Positions 8,893-18,424 of a stretch of DNA of 64,000 nucleotides are shown piece after piece; positions within the stretch are counted from its first letter, which is position 1; each line of letters starts with the position of its first letter. The notes beneath the pieces were generated by a model. The model was not told the origin of the DNA. It saw nothing but the letters and a program-made list of their open reading frames with translations, and did not search any database. The position numbers were made by a program, and so were the translations under genes. This stretch comes from Marinoscillum sp964351625 (lineage in GTDB: Bacteria; Bacteroidota; Bacteroidia; Cytophagales; Cyclobacteriaceae): positions 1 through 64,000 of the forward strand of contig CAYGOV010000011.1 of assembly GCA_964351625.1 (NCBI GenBank). The letters are read 5' to 3'.

Positions 8893-9702
8893 ATGCAAAA
8901 ATTACTTTACTACCTCTATCGGTTTAGAACCTTTGGTTTGTTTCTGCTATTGGAGGTAGTTTGTGCCTGGTTGATTATTTCTTATAACAATCGTCAGAAT
9001 GCATCCTTTCTAAATTCTTCAAATTTCATCATTGCCTCTATCAATACGCTGAGCAATAACACCTCAGATTATTTTGATCTATCGAGAGTTAATGAGGAAT
9101 TGATCGAAGAAAATCTCCGACTAAGACGTGAGCTTTCCAAATACAGTCTAGGCACTGCGATTAGTGATACAACCGAGGCACTTTACGAATGGAACAAGGC
9201 TCGGGTCATCAACAATACCTACAGAAGGTCCTTGAATTACATCACCATCAATGCTGGAAGCGATAATGGAGTCAAACCCGGAATGGGAGTCGTATCATCA
9301 AAAGGTGTGGTAGGTCAAGTAAAGTCAGTTTCCTCAAATTTCGCAACAGTGACCTCTTTACTTCATCGCAATTTGCTGATCTCAAGTATTGTCAAAGGAA
9401 GTTCAACACTTTGCACAGTGCAATGGGATGGAGGAAGTCCAAGAGAAGCAACATTAAAATATGTTCCTCGCCACATCGCGCTAACAGTGGATGATGAAGT
9501 AGTGACCTCAGGTTTCAATGCAGTATTCCCTGCAGGATTTGCAATTGGCAAGGTGTCGGAAGTCAACTTGAGCAACAATGACGTTTTTTATTCTGCAAAA
9601 ATCGCTTTGGAAGTAGATTTTAGCTCCTTGAGCAATGTTTACTTGGTAGAAAATATTCTGAAAATCGAACAAGACTCTCTAGAGTTGCAAACAAGAGACT
9701 GA
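8893..9702 (+). CDS. mreC: Rod-shape-determining protein MreC
   Basis: A 269-residue bitopic protein: one N-terminal membrane helix (about 12-31), a coiled-coil around residues 62-85 (NEELIEENLRLRRELSKY), then the double beta-barrel periplasmic domain with the typical GSDNGVKPGMGVV stretch. MreC links MreB inside the cell to PBP2 and RodA outside. The stop overlaps the mreD start by one base. Confidence 0.93.
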   Translation: MQKLLYYLYRFRTFGLFLLLEVVCAWLIISYNNRQNASFLNSSNFIIASINTLSNNTSDYFDLSRVNEELIEENLRLRRELSKYSLGTAISDTTEALYEWNKARVINNTYRRSLNYITINAGSDNGVKPGMGVVSSKGVVGQVKSVSSNFATVTSLLHRNLLISSIVKGSSTLCTVQWDGGSPREATLKYVPRHIALTVDDEVVTSGFNAVFPAGFAIGKVSEVNLSNNDVFYSAKIALEVDFSSLSNVYLVENILKIEQDSLELQTRD

Positions 9703-10217
9703 TGATAAGAATAGACTATCCAAAACAGGTTCTATATTTTTTAATTTTTGCGGTAACGCAAGTGTTCTTTATGTATAAGTTCATCTTGTTTGACGTTGCT
9801 TTTGCGTTTTATTATGTCGGATTCGTACTTTTCTTCCCTTACGGAGTATCTCGATCTATCACAATGTTTATCGCTTTTCTGACTGGACTAACCATAGATA
9901 TATTTTCCAATACACCAGGGATACATGCTGCAGCTTGTGTATTCGTAGCTTTCACAAAAGATTTTTGGATAGATATAGTCATCAGAAGATCTGATGATGA
10001 CATTCAGATTGATTGGAATGAATTAGGACTTTGGGGATTGATCAAATACATGCTCCCACTTGTTTTTTCTCACCATTTGATCATCTTTACAATTGAAAAT
10101 GGAGGCTTAAGTGGCCCAGGACTGTTATTCAATAAAATATTCAGCAGCACTATTTACAGTTTCACAATTATCATAGCCTTGAGTCTTCTCCTTGCACCAA
10201 AAGCGAAGAGAACATGA
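9702..10217 (+). CDS. mreD: Rod-shape-determining protein MreD
   Basis: A 171-residue integral membrane protein with about five or six helices. The conserved family feature seen is GLTIDIFSNTPGIHA, matching the MreD stretch in the second or third helix pair. It sits between mreC (1-base overlap) and mrdA (4-base overlap), the invariant place for MreD in this operon. Sequence conservation outside that stretch is weak, as usual for the family. Confidence 0.88.
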   Translation: MIRIDYPKQVLYFLIFAVTQVFFMYKFILFDVAFAFYYVGFVLFFPYGVSRSITMFIAFLTGLTIDIFSNTPGIHAAACVFVAFTKDFWIDIVIRRSDDDIQIDWNELGLWGLIKYMLPLVFSHHLIIFTIENGGLSGPGLLFNKIFSSTIYSFTIIIALSLLLAPKAKRT

Positions 10218-12058
10218 ATAGCAGAAGTGTCATCATACAGGTTTTTATCCTCTTGATTGCTCTGATCTTCTCTATCAGGCTATTCTCTATCCAAGTGCTT
10301 GATGATGAATACAAGCTAGCTGCTGAAAACAATATTGTCCAAAAAATCATCGACTACCCATTTCGTGGACTTATCTATGACCGGTATGGCGACCTTCTGG
10401 TTTATAATACTCCTGTATATGATTTAATGATCGTCCCGAAAGAAGTGAATTTGGAAGATTCTGTAGCCATTTGTGCCCTTCTGGAAATCAATCAAAAAAC
10501 TTTCGATGAGAAGTACACTAAGGCACGTCGCTTCTCACCAATTCTCGCCTCTAAGTTTATCGAACAATTACCAAATGAATTTTTTGCGCGCATACAAGAT
10601 CATTTAGTGAAATTTGAGGGGTTTTATATCCTGCCCCGGACAGTGAGGGGTTATAGCCAAAATATTCTTTCAAACACTTTAGGGTACGTTTCCGAAATAG
10701 ACCGGATTCAACTCCGGCGCGACACTTCTAATTACTATAAATCTGGTGACTTTGTTGGGAAAAGTGGTGTAGAGAAGCAGCATGAAGAAAAACTTCGCGG
10801 TAGGCGTGGAATTCGTTACAAAATCGTAGATGTGCAGGGTGTAGCCAAAGGTGCTTTTAGAGAAGGAATCTATGATACCACTTCCATTCCGGGCAAAAGT
10901 ATTTCGCTGACTATAGATGCAGATTTGCAAGCCTACTGTGAAAAATTACTTGAAGGCAAAGTGGCTAGTTTGGTCGCCATTGACCCTAACACAGGAGATA
11001 TATTGGCGATAGTCTCCTCTCCTACCTATGATCCAGGCTTGCTAAGTGGAAAAGATTTTGGGCAGAATTTTTCGGTGATCAATAGTGACCCATTAAAGCC
11101 ACTTTTTAACAGGCCTCTTCAAGCAATGTATCCTCCTGGCTCCATGTTTAAGACCATACAATCACTAATTGCAATGCAAGAACAGGTAGTTGGTCCGCAT
11201 GAGCAGGTACATTGCGTCGGCGACTTGATTGGTGATTTGGCACCTCCAGGCTATTATGATGTCAAAAAGGCAATCACCTATTCATCCAATAACTACTTCT
11301 TTAAAATCTTTAAGCGGATGCTAGAGCAGGGAGAGGAAAAAAGTAGATATCTGGATGCAAGAATAGGATTGCAAAAGTGGCATGACTATGTAGACCAATT
11401 TGCGCTAGGTAGGAGAATTGGTGTGGACATACCCAATGAGCAGACAGGATTGGTTCCTAGTCTTGAATATTATGACAAGTACATAGGGAAAAACAGGTGG
11501 GCATTTAGCAATATCTCTTCGCTTAGTATTGGTCAAGGAGAACTCTTGGTTACACCTATTCAAATGGCCAATTTAGGTGCAATCCTAGCTAACCGAGGCT
11601 ATTACTATACTCCTCATATACTCAAGGGAATAGAAGGTGACCCACCATTAACCTATCCACGCAATCACCTCAGTATAGATGAAAAATATTTTGAATTAGT
11701 GGTAGAAGGTATGGAGCAAGTGATTGCAATGGGTTCTGGAAGAAGAGCTTACATTCCTGATTTAGCTATTTGTGGAAAAACTAGCACGGTCGAAAACCCC
11801 CATGGAATGGATCATTCAGGATTTATGGGTTTTGCACCAATGGAAAACCCTAAAATAGCTATTGCAGTGTATGTCGAAAATGCTGGATGGGGAGGAAGAG
11901 CTGCGGGAAGTACTGCAAGTTTGGTCATAGAAAAGTATGTAAAAGGTGAAATCACTCGACCTTGGGTGGAAAAATTTGTACTAGAGGGTGACTTTTTGGA
12001 TGCTAAACAGAAAAAAACGCTCGAAGAAATGGAAGCTAAAAAAGCAAGAAAGCCATGA
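10214..12058 (+). CDS. mrdA: Penicillin-binding protein 2 (class B transpeptidase), KTS motif
   Basis: The 614-residue elongation transpeptidase crosslinks peptidoglycan with RodA. It has one N-terminal membrane helix, a dimerisation domain, and a C-terminal transpeptidase domain. The active-site set is Ser310 and Lys313 (PGSMFKTI), SxN at 357-359 (SSN) and a third motif that reads KTS (522-524). The family normally has KTG or KSG there. The codon is AGC, so the change from glycine needs more than a third-position slip. Otherwise intact. A lysine-rich tail follows. It overlaps mreD and rodA by 4 bases each. Confidence 0.93.
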   Translation: MNSRSVIIQVFILLIALIFSIRLFSIQVLDDEYKLAAENNIVQKIIDYPFRGLIYDRYGDLLVYNTPVYDLMIVPKEVNLEDSVAICALLEINQKTFDEKYTKARRFSPILASKFIEQLPNEFFARIQDHLVKFEGFYILPRTVRGYSQNILSNTLGYVSEIDRIQLRRDTSNYYKSGDFVGKSGVEKQHEEKLRGRRGIRYKIVDVQGVAKGAFREGIYDTTSIPGKSISLTIDADLQAYCEKLLEGKVASLVAIDPNTGDILAIVSSPTYDPGLLSGKDFGQNFSVINSDPLKPLFNRPLQAMYPPGSMFKTIQSLIAMQEQVVGPHEQVHCVGDLIGDLAPPGYYDVKKAITYSSNNYFFKIFKRMLEQGEEKSRYLDARIGLQKWHDYVDQFALGRRIGVDIPNEQTGLVPSLEYYDKYIGKNRWAFSNISSLSIGQGELLVTPIQMANLGAILANRGYYYTPHILKGIEGDPPLTYPRNHLSIDEKYFELVVEGMEQVIAMGSGRRAYIPDLAICGKTSTVENPHGMDHSGFMGFAPMENPKIAIAVYVENAGWGGRAAGSTASLVIEKYVKGEITRPWVEKFVLEGDFLDAKQKKTLEEMEAKKARKP

Positions 12059-13323
12059 GAAGTGACGGACTTGTTAGCAAAATCGACTGGTTGGTCATCT
12101 TCATCTACCTAATCATGGTATTTTCTGGATGGCTCAATATATATGCTGCGGATTATGACCCTGAGCTAAGTCAAGGCATTCTAGATTTCTCAAGAAGTAG
12201 TGGAAAACAATTGATTTGGATTGTCACTTCCATGCTATTGATTGCTTTGATCATGCTCCTTGATTTTAGGTTTTATGATTCATTCGCGTATATAATCTAC
12301 GGTATACTTATCCTATTACTTATCTTCGTTTTGATCTTTGGACAGGAAGTGGCAGGGTCAAAGTCTTGGTTTGAGCTAGGCCCTATCAAATTCCAGCCAG
12401 CCGAATTCACAAAATTTGCAGCTGCTTTGGGTCTTGCAAAATACCTCAGCGGTGGTACCAAAAAATCCAATTCGCTTAATGTACAGATAAAAGGAGTCCT
12501 TTTATTCTTTGTCCCCATGGTATTGATTGTACTTCAAGGCGACTTGGGTAGTGCGATGGTTTTTGGAAGTTTAGTGATCGTAATGTTCCGAGAAGGAATG
12601 CACCCAATAATTTTAATAGTAGGTTTTGGTATGATTGTCCTCTTTCTACTTACGCTCGTGGTAAGTCAGACAATCTTACTAATAGGTACATTTTTATTAA
12701 CCCTACTCATGATCGGCATGGTAGTTAAATCTCCACCTAAGATTATTGTTGTAGTAGTGGCAGCGTTGCTAACTGCTGGCTTCATCACTAGTGTAGACTT
12801 TATTGTGACCCAAGTATTGAAGCCACATCAACAGCAACGCGTAATGCAATTGCTTAACCCGAACCGAGATCCATTGGGAGCCGGATGGCAAGTTACCCAA
12901 TCCAAAATTGCAATTGGCTCAGGCGGATTGACCGGTAAAGGATATCTCGAAGGCACTCAGACCAAATTCAACTTTGTGCCTGACCAAACCACGGATAATA
13001 TTTTCTGTACAGTAGGAGAGGAACAGGGTTGGATAGGGAGTTTCTTACTTCTGGCCGCATTTAGCAGTTTACTTTTACGGCTTATCTTCTTGGCTGAGCG
13101 TCAAAAAAGCTCATTCGCTCGAATTTACGGATATGGTGTGGTGTCCATTTTATTCTTTCACTTTGCCTTCAACATCGCGATGACCATCGGCTTGTTTCCG
13201 GTAATTGGGATACCACTACCATTCTTTAGCTATGGAGGCTCTTCTCTTTGGGCATTTACAATTCTTCTCTTTTCCTTTTTGAAGCTGGATGCTCATAGAA
13301 TGCAGGTACTTCAGAGACTATAG
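12055..13323 (+). CDS. rodA: SEDS glycosyltransferase RodA
   Basis: A 422-residue polytopic SEDS protein that polymerises lipid II into glycan strands during elongation, paired with the PBP2 encoded just upstream. Typical stretches are KSWFELGPIKFQPAEFTK, VLQGDLGSAMV, the large loop NPNRDPLGAGWQVTQSKIAI with GSGGLTGKG, and the C-terminal GIPLPFFSYGGSS. It ends the mre operon. Its stop is only 3 bases from the stop of the convergent acidic-protein gene, with no room for a terminator between them. Confidence 0.95.
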   Translation: MRSDGLVSKIDWLVIFIYLIMVFSGWLNIYAADYDPELSQGILDFSRSSGKQLIWIVTSMLLIALIMLLDFRFYDSFAYIIYGILILLLIFVLIFGQEVAGSKSWFELGPIKFQPAEFTKFAAALGLAKYLSGGTKKSNSLNVQIKGVLLFFVPMVLIVLQGDLGSAMVFGSLVIVMFREGMHPIILIVGFGMIVLFLLTLVVSQTILLIGTFLLTLLMIGMVVKSPPKIIVVVVAALLTAGFITSVDFIVTQVLKPHQQQRVMQLLNPNRDPLGAGWQVTQSKIAIGSGGLTGKGYLEGTQTKFNFVPDQTTDNIFCTVGEEQGWIGSFLLLAAFSSLLLRLIFLAERQKSSFARIYGYGVVSILFFHFAFNIAMTIGLFPVIGIPLPFFSYGGSSLWAFTILLFSFLKLDAHRMQVLQRL

Positions 13324-13326
13324 GTA

Positions 13327-14640
13327 CTATCTAAATTTCCTGAAAGTAACTTTTAGAAGTTCTTTTACTTCGTCGCTGTTCATGTCCCATGATCGTTCTT
13401 TAGCGTAATTCTGAACGAGTAATTCTACCGCATCATCAAAAGAACTACTTTTCTCTATTCGATCTATAGCCGCTACGAAAGCTTCACGATCGCCATCAAA
13501 TAACTCTTTGGTAAACATATATCTGTGATTAACAGAAATAGCCTCCATGATGGTCTCTACCTTTTTATTTTCCAGCTTAGTAGCTAGTGTATCTTCTTTT
13601 TTAGAGAACTTATCATTGATGGAAGTACTTTCTTCCGCAAATTTCTCATTTACTGTCTCTTCTTCAATGTCATCATCTACATCCTCCTCCTCGTTATCCT
13701 CGTCTTCAGCTGAATCTCCCTCCGCAAGATCTTCTTCGATTGGCTCTTCAAGCTGAGCCTCCTCTGACTCTACATCTTCAAGATCATCAAGCTCTGTCTC
13801 CTCCTCTATTTCTTCAGTTTCTTCATAGTCCTCTTCAGCTTCGGTCGTGAACTCCACTTCTACCTCAGCTTCATCCTCATAAGGTTCAGATTCTTCAAAT
13901 ATTTCTTCAGTTGCTAATTCTGCTTCATCGGTTTCTAGAGTTTCTTCGGCTAATTTTTCCTCATCGAGTAATTTTGGCTTTATATCTTCTGATTCTTCGT
14001 CCTCAAATTCCTCTTCATCAAACTCATCCTCAAATATTTCCTGCAGGGAAATAGGCAATACCTCAGAGAGCTTCAATAATTCCGACTGAGTAACTCCATC
14101 AACATCCATTTCCTCATTCAAATCCTCGGTGGCAGCTAGAAAATCATCTAGGGATGAACCAACATTATTAACAAAAAAATCCTTCAGGTCAGATTTATAA
14201 ATTTTAAAATATCGGAGTATCGGCGTAGTAATCTTGTCACTGACGACTGGAACATCCAAAGTCTCAAACTCCATAGAAAGATAGCCCGCAGGATCAGTGA
14301 TGAAAAGTAAGGCCTCAGCCAAAGCTCCCTCCAAAATAGGTTTGAAATCCTCCTCTTTAACCTCAATGTGTTGCGAAAGTATGTTCATAAACTGAACCAT
14401 AGCCTTTCGAACTTCTCCACTCTTGTAGTCGAAAAATGGACTTTCCAAGCGCTTCATTTCATCTTGCCACTTTCTGAAAAGAGACTTTAAGATGAAGAAA
14501 TTCACCTGCGCTGATGGGGTGATCTCTAGGATTTGCTTACCTGAAATTGTCTGATTTGATTCAAAAAATTGCTCACAAGCTTTCGTAGAAAACTCTTCAC
14601 TGTATTCCTTAATAAACTCATCATTTAGTTTCCTTTGCAT
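13327..14640 (-). CDS. Unknown protein with a long acidic linker
   Basis: 437 residues, function not recognised. Three parts can be seen: a helical N-terminal domain (about 1-205), an extremely Glu/Asp-rich linker (about 205-345) nearly free of aromatic residues, and a compact C-terminal helical part (about 360-437) containing NHRYMFTKELFDGDREAF and ending VTFRKFR. There is no signal peptide or membrane segment, so it is probably cytoplasmic. The acidic linker could bind basic proteins, or just be a flexible spacer. It converges with rodA and diverges from the ferredoxin gene with 17 bases between the start codons. Confidence 0.8.
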   Translation of the reverse strand: MQRKLNDEFIKEYSEEFSTKACEQFFESNQTISGKQILEITPSAQVNFFILKSLFRKWQDEMKRLESPFFDYKSGEVRKAMVQFMNILSQHIEVKEEDFKPILEGALAEALLFITDPAGYLSMEFETLDVPVVSDKITTPILRYFKIYKSDLKDFFVNNVGSSLDDFLAATEDLNEEMDVDGVTQSELLKLSEVLPISLQEIFEDEFDEEEFEDEESEDIKPKLLDEEKLAEETLETDEAELATEEIFEESEPYEDEAEVEVEFTTEAEEDYEETEEIEEETELDDLEDVESEEAQLEEPIEEDLAEGDSAEDEDNEEEDVDDDIEEETVNEKFAEESTSINDKFSKKEDTLATKLENKKVETIMEAISVNHRYMFTKELFDGDREAFVAAIDRIEKSSSFDDAVELLVQNYAKERSWDMNSDEVKELLKVTFRKFR

Positions 14641-14657
14641 AAGAACGAAAGATTGGA

Positions 14658-14978
14658 ATGCCCAAAGTCACAATAAAAAACCTTCATAGTAAAACTATTC
14701 ATTGCAACAGTAAAACGGAAAAACTTCTTGACATTTTGCTTGGCGAAACAGATTGGATGCACGCTTGTGGCAAAAAGGGAAGATGCACTACTTGTGCAGT
14801 GAAGGTACTGGAAAATTGGGAGTCATTGGGTGCTTATAGTGAAGCGGAAAATAGATTTATTATTTTGGGTAAATTACCTCAAGATCAACGTTTGGCCTGT
14901 CAGGTCACACTAACAGCAGATGTGGTCATAGAAACTCCTGAGGCTAGCAAACTTCCACACCTTCAATATTCGAAATAA
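14658..14978 (+). CDS. [2Fe-2S] ferredoxin, adrenodoxin-like spacing
   Basis: A 106-residue soluble ferredoxin. Four cluster cysteines are visible: Cys37, Cys43, Cys46 (CGKKGRCTTC, spacing Cx5Cx2C) and Cys81 (LACQ). The Cx5Cx2C spacing is that of the adrenodoxin/ISC type rather than the plant type (Cx4Cx2C). It would serve as an electron carrier, partner unknown. An oxygenase gene lies 3.8 kb downstream but no link is shown. Its stop overlaps the tdk start by one base. Confidence 0.88.
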   Translation: MPKVTIKNLHSKTIHCNSKTEKLLDILLGETDWMHACGKKGRCTTCAVKVLENWESLGAYSEAENRFIILGKLPQDQRLACQVTLTADVVIETPEASKLPHLQYSK

Positions 14979-15559
14979 TGTTTGTAGAACCAAATATCGG
15001 AAAGCACGCCATAGGCAAAACTGGCTGGGTAGAGGTAGTCTGTGGATCTATGTTTTCGGGGAAGACGGAAGAGCTCATCCGAAGACTCAATAGGGCTTTG
15101 ATCGCACAACAAAAAGTAGAAATATTCAAGCCCATAGTAGACAAGCGTTACTCCAAGCGGAAAGTGGTATCTCACAATGAAAATGCGATTATGTCTACCC
15201 CAGTGAATTTTGCAAATGACATACTACTGAGAGCGGGGCCTTGTGATGTGGTGGGTATAGATGAAGCCCAATTCTTCGACGATCAAATTATTAATGTCTG
15301 CAATGAATTGGCCAATCAAGGTAAAAGGGTGATTGTGGCAGGTCTGGATATGGATTTTCTTGGAAATCCGTTTTCACCTATGGATCGACTAATGGCTACT
15401 GCAGAGTACATTACTAAAGTCCATGCCATCTGTATGAATTGCGGAAATATTGCTTCTTATTCTTACAGAAGGACTAAATCCAAGCAAACCGTCGTTATAG
15501 GAGAAAAAGACATATATGAGGCGTTGTGCAGAAAATGCTTTTATGAAAGAATGGACTAA
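14978..15559 (+). CDS. tdk: Thymidine kinase
   Basis: A type II thymidine kinase of 193 residues, which phosphorylates thymidine to dTMP in salvage. The P-loop GSMFSGKT is at residues 23-30, a Walker-B-like GIDEAQFF follows near residue 95, the lasso zinc cysteines are CMNC and CRKC near the C-terminus. The length is normal. The first 16 residues precede the usual start of the fold. The gene overlaps the ferredoxin by one base and the next gene's true start (15543) by 17. Confidence 0.93.
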   Translation: MFVEPNIGKHAIGKTGWVEVVCGSMFSGKTEELIRRLNRALIAQQKVEIFKPIVDKRYSKRKVVSHNENAIMSTPVNFANDILLRAGPCDVVGIDEAQFFDDQIINVCNELANQGKRVIVAGLDMDFLGNPFSPMDRLMATAEYITKVHAICMNCGNIASYSYRRTKSKQTVVIGEKDIYEALCRKCFYERMD

Positions 15560-17696
15560 AAGTTTTATAAGACACGTGCTCTTATTTACGTTGGGCACCA
15601 TACAAGCTCAAAATATACCAATAGAAAGCTGGCGCACACACTTCAGCTATCGCGAAGTGACAGCAATGTCACAGGGTAATGGAAAAATATTCGTTGCCTG
15701 CACCAATGGATTGTTTTATATCACAAAAAGTGACGGAGTAATTAATACGCTTACAAAAACTGATGGCTTGTCAGATGCTGGCATCAGCGCGCTTCATTAT
15801 GATGAGGAAAGTAAGTCATTGATTATTGGCTATGAATCAGGGCTTATTGACATTCATCAATCTGGAAAGGTAAAAACCATTCGTGATTTGACAAACACAC
15901 AGCTCATTGGAGGCAAACGTGTACATCATATCACCTCATTTGAAAATCAAGCTTACCTAAGCACTAGTTTTGGAGTCATCGTGGTGTCGCTCAGCAGAAA
16001 AGAAATCACAGATAATTATCGGTCTATTGGTATAGACGGCAATGATGTTACAGTAAAAGAAACAGCCATCTTCAACAATCAGCTCATTGCAGTCACATCA
16101 GAGGGCATCCAAAGAGGAAGCCTGACTGACAATCTTCTTGATTTTAATAATTGGATACAAGTCAACAATTCGGAAAATGTGCGAAAACTGACAGTTGCTG
16201 ATAAGCTTTACGCGATAATAAATGATACCTCAGTCATCAGCATTCTCGATGCTGGTTTCGAAGGTATCACCTTGAATAACAATGAAAGAATTGTTGGACT
16301 TGCTTTTGATAACGAATTGAATCTTCTTTTCTCGGACCGAATTACTGACACTGAACTAAATATTAGTATCAACCTACCGATCCCAATTGTTGCCTCATCA
16401 TTCATATTTTCGGACGGTATGTGGGTGGGCACCACGGATGCTGGAATATATACGCCATCTAAGCAAAATATTTTTCCGCAAGGTCCCTTGAGCGATCACA
16501 TGACTAATATCTCCTTTACAAACAACCAACTTTACGCTCTTTACGGTCCTTCACCAGAATCCTATGAAGGAACAGTGGATTCAATTGGTTACAGCCAATT
16601 TGATAATGTTAACTGGACTAGCAATGTCATAGATGGTTTTTATAATATCTCGGATGTTAGATTTTTCAATGGGCGAAACTTCTTTTCTTCAGCTGAATTT
16701 GGGCTATATGATGAGCAGCTCGAAGATACTGTCGCTGGGCTCTCTAAAAATATCCAAGGAGGCTTGCCTATTATTCCATCACTTGCTTTGCACGAATCGC
16801 AGCTCTATTTCCCTTCTTATTTAAATCAAAATGCACTTTATAGTCTCGATGTAAATGGAACCCTTAGTTCTATTTCATCCAGTAGTTTAGGTACTCAAAG
16901 ACCAGTAGCTATCACAATTTCACAGTACGATGTAGCTTGGATTCAAAGAGATGGTTTTGAAGGCGGCGGCTTTGTGGCTATAGATTTGAATGATCAAAAC
17001 TCTCGATTAATAACAGGCGCCGATGGATTGCCCTCCTCACAGACCTCAGAGATGGTGATAGATTTAGATGATGAAGCTTGGATAGCTACGGCCAGCGGAC
17101 CGGCAGTATTTTCAAACGCAAGTTTTGTCTTCAATAATGATGATGCCATCACTCCTATTTTTGATAATCAACTCCTATTTGAGGACGAATTCATATTTAG
17201 TGTTGCGGTGGATGGTGGAAATAGAATATGGATGAGTACAGAAAGAGGGCTCTTCATTTTCGATAATACTTTGAGTAACCTAGATAAGCATTTCGACACG
17301 GAAAATTCACCACTGCCTTCCAATATTGTTAAGAAAATGGCCTACAATGCGCAGACAGGAGAAATGTATCTTTTGACCACAAAGGGACTCGTTTCATATC
17401 GTAGCGCATCCTCTCAAGGCTCAAGGTCAAATACTGCAGTTAGCATTTATCCGAATCCAGTAAGGCAAGGGTATAATGGAAAGGTCGGCATCTCTGGCAT
17501 GACACAAAATACGAATGTCAAAATAACCAATATCCAAGGCAAGCTGATAAGAAGTTTAAATACCAATGGAGGTAGCCTTGCATGGGACTTACGCGACTAT
17601 AATGGTCATAATGTGACTGACGGGGTTTACTTTGTGCTTGTCACAAATGCTTCTGGAGATGATACGATAGTGGGTAAAATAGCTGTGATCCGCTGA
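15543..17696 (+). CDS. porZ: PorZ-like beta-propeller protein with T9SS sorting domain
   Basis: 717 residues from ATG 15543; a longer reading from 15516 would spoil the signal peptide. A signal peptide ends at TIQAQ. The mature protein begins with WRTHFSYREV, typical of PorZ. Two-component-regulator-style propeller blades follow, for example a DGLSDAGISAL turn. The last 80 or so residues are a type A sorting domain starting SIYPNPV and ending KIAVIR. PorZ is a surface part of the type IX secretion attachment complex that presents the lipopolysaccharide anchor to the sortase. Its place just before recO is common in Bacteroidota. Other propeller proteins with sorting tails exist, so the name is a strong inference. 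Confidence 0.78.
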   Translation: MKEWTKSFIRHVLLFTLGTIQAQNIPIESWRTHFSYREVTAMSQGNGKIFVACTNGLFYITKSDGVINTLTKTDGLSDAGISALHYDEESKSLIIGYESGLIDIHQSGKVKTIRDLTNTQLIGGKRVHHITSFENQAYLSTSFGVIVVSLSRKEITDNYRSIGIDGNDVTVKETAIFNNQLIAVTSEGIQRGSLTDNLLDFNNWIQVNNSENVRKLTVADKLYAIINDTSVISILDAGFEGITLNNNERIVGLAFDNELNLLFSDRITDTELNISINLPIPIVASSFIFSDGMWVGTTDAGIYTPSKQNIFPQGPLSDHMTNISFTNNQLYALYGPSPESYEGTVDSIGYSQFDNVNWTSNVIDGFYNISDVRFFNGRNFFSSAEFGLYDEQLEDTVAGLSKNIQGGLPIIPSLALHESQLYFPSYLNQNALYSLDVNGTLSSISSSSLGTQRPVAITISQYDVAWIQRDGFEGGGFVAIDLNDQNSRLITGADGLPSSQTSEMVIDLDDEAWIATASGPAVFSNASFVFNNDDAITPIFDNQLLFEDEFIFSVAVDGGNRIWMSTERGLFIFDNTLSNLDKHFDTENSPLPSNIVKKMAYNAQTGEMYLLTTKGLVSYRSASSQGSRSNTAVSIYPNPVRQGYNGKVGISGMTQNTNVKITNIQGKLIRSLNTNGGSLAWDLRDYNGHNVTDGVYFVLVTNASGDDTIVGKIAVIR

Positions 17697-18385
17697 TGAT
17701 AGTTCATACCAGAGGTATTGTTATCAAATATTTAAAATATCAGGAATCAAGCATCATTGTTCAAGTTTTTACGGAAGATTATGGCTACATGCCTTTCATC
17801 GTAAACGGCATAAGAAGTGCAAGGTCTAAACGGAGTATAGCTTATTTTCAGCCTTTTTCCCTATTGGACATTGTCGCTTATGTAAAGCCAAACAGAGAAA
17901 TACAAAGGCTTACCGAATACAAATATTACGCACCTTCACATGCAATCCAGCAGGATATTCGAAAAAGTACTATCGTCTTATTCCTTTCGGAAATATTGGC
18001 AAAACTACTTTCCCATGAAAAAGGAGAAGCACAACACAAACTATATAAATTTTTATCTGACGCAATCATTACATTGGATCATCTAGATGAAGAAGTAGAA
18101 AATTTCCACCTTCATTTTCTATTGAAACTTCTTCCGCTTGTAGGTCTAGGCGCTGCTGATGGTGATGTCATGCTTGAAAGTATGGAACTGGAGTCTATAG
18201 TGGATGACCAAAAGCTAATTACGTTCATTTCAAAAGTTCTTCATTCAGATTATTCCACAAATATTGTTGGGACGGGAGCACTACGTTTTAAAGCATTAGA
18301 GTTTTTGCTAAATTATTACGATCACCATACTTCACAAATCGGAGATATCAAATCACTAAAAGTGTTGCGTCAGGTTTTCCTGTAA
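17696..18385 (+). CDS. recO: DNA repair protein RecO
   Basis: 229 residues, normal for RecO, which helps load RecA onto SSB-covered single strands in the RecFOR pathway. The N-terminal OB-fold starts with the typical TRGIVIKYLKYQESSIIV, and the middle contains RLTEYKYY. The C-terminal zinc cysteines of many RecO proteins are absent, which is frequent in this phylum. The ATG overlaps the porZ stop by one base, so the pair is probably co-transcribed. Confidence 0.88.
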   Translation: MIVHTRGIVIKYLKYQESSIIVQVFTEDYGYMPFIVNGIRSARSKRSIAYFQPFSLLDIVAYVKPNREIQRLTEYKYYAPSHAIQQDIRKSTIVLFLSEILAKLLSHEKGEAQHKLYKFLSDAIITLDHLDEEVENFHLHFLLKLLPLVGLGAADGDVMLESMELESIVDDQKLITFISKVLHSDYSTNIVGTGALRFKALEFLLNYYDHHTSQIGDIKSLKVLRQVFL

Positions 18386-18400
18386 AGTCAATAAATGGTT

Positions 18401-18408
18401 TATTTTTG
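18401..18408 (+). promoter_or_regulatory. Possible -7 box (TATTTTTG) before the oxygenase gene
   Basis: TATTTTTG fits TAnnTTTG and lies 16 bases before the ATG at 18425, in the 39-base gap after recO. No clear -33 element. Confidence 0.3.
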
Positions 18409-18424
18409 ATTAACTCATAAGCAC

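Noticed and set aside
13547..13756. A serine-rich plus-strand reading frame opposite the acidic linker
   Set aside because: It is the shadow of the Glu/Asp-rich stretch: the complements of GAA, GAG, GAT and GAC read as Ser-type codons. No start context or family likeness.
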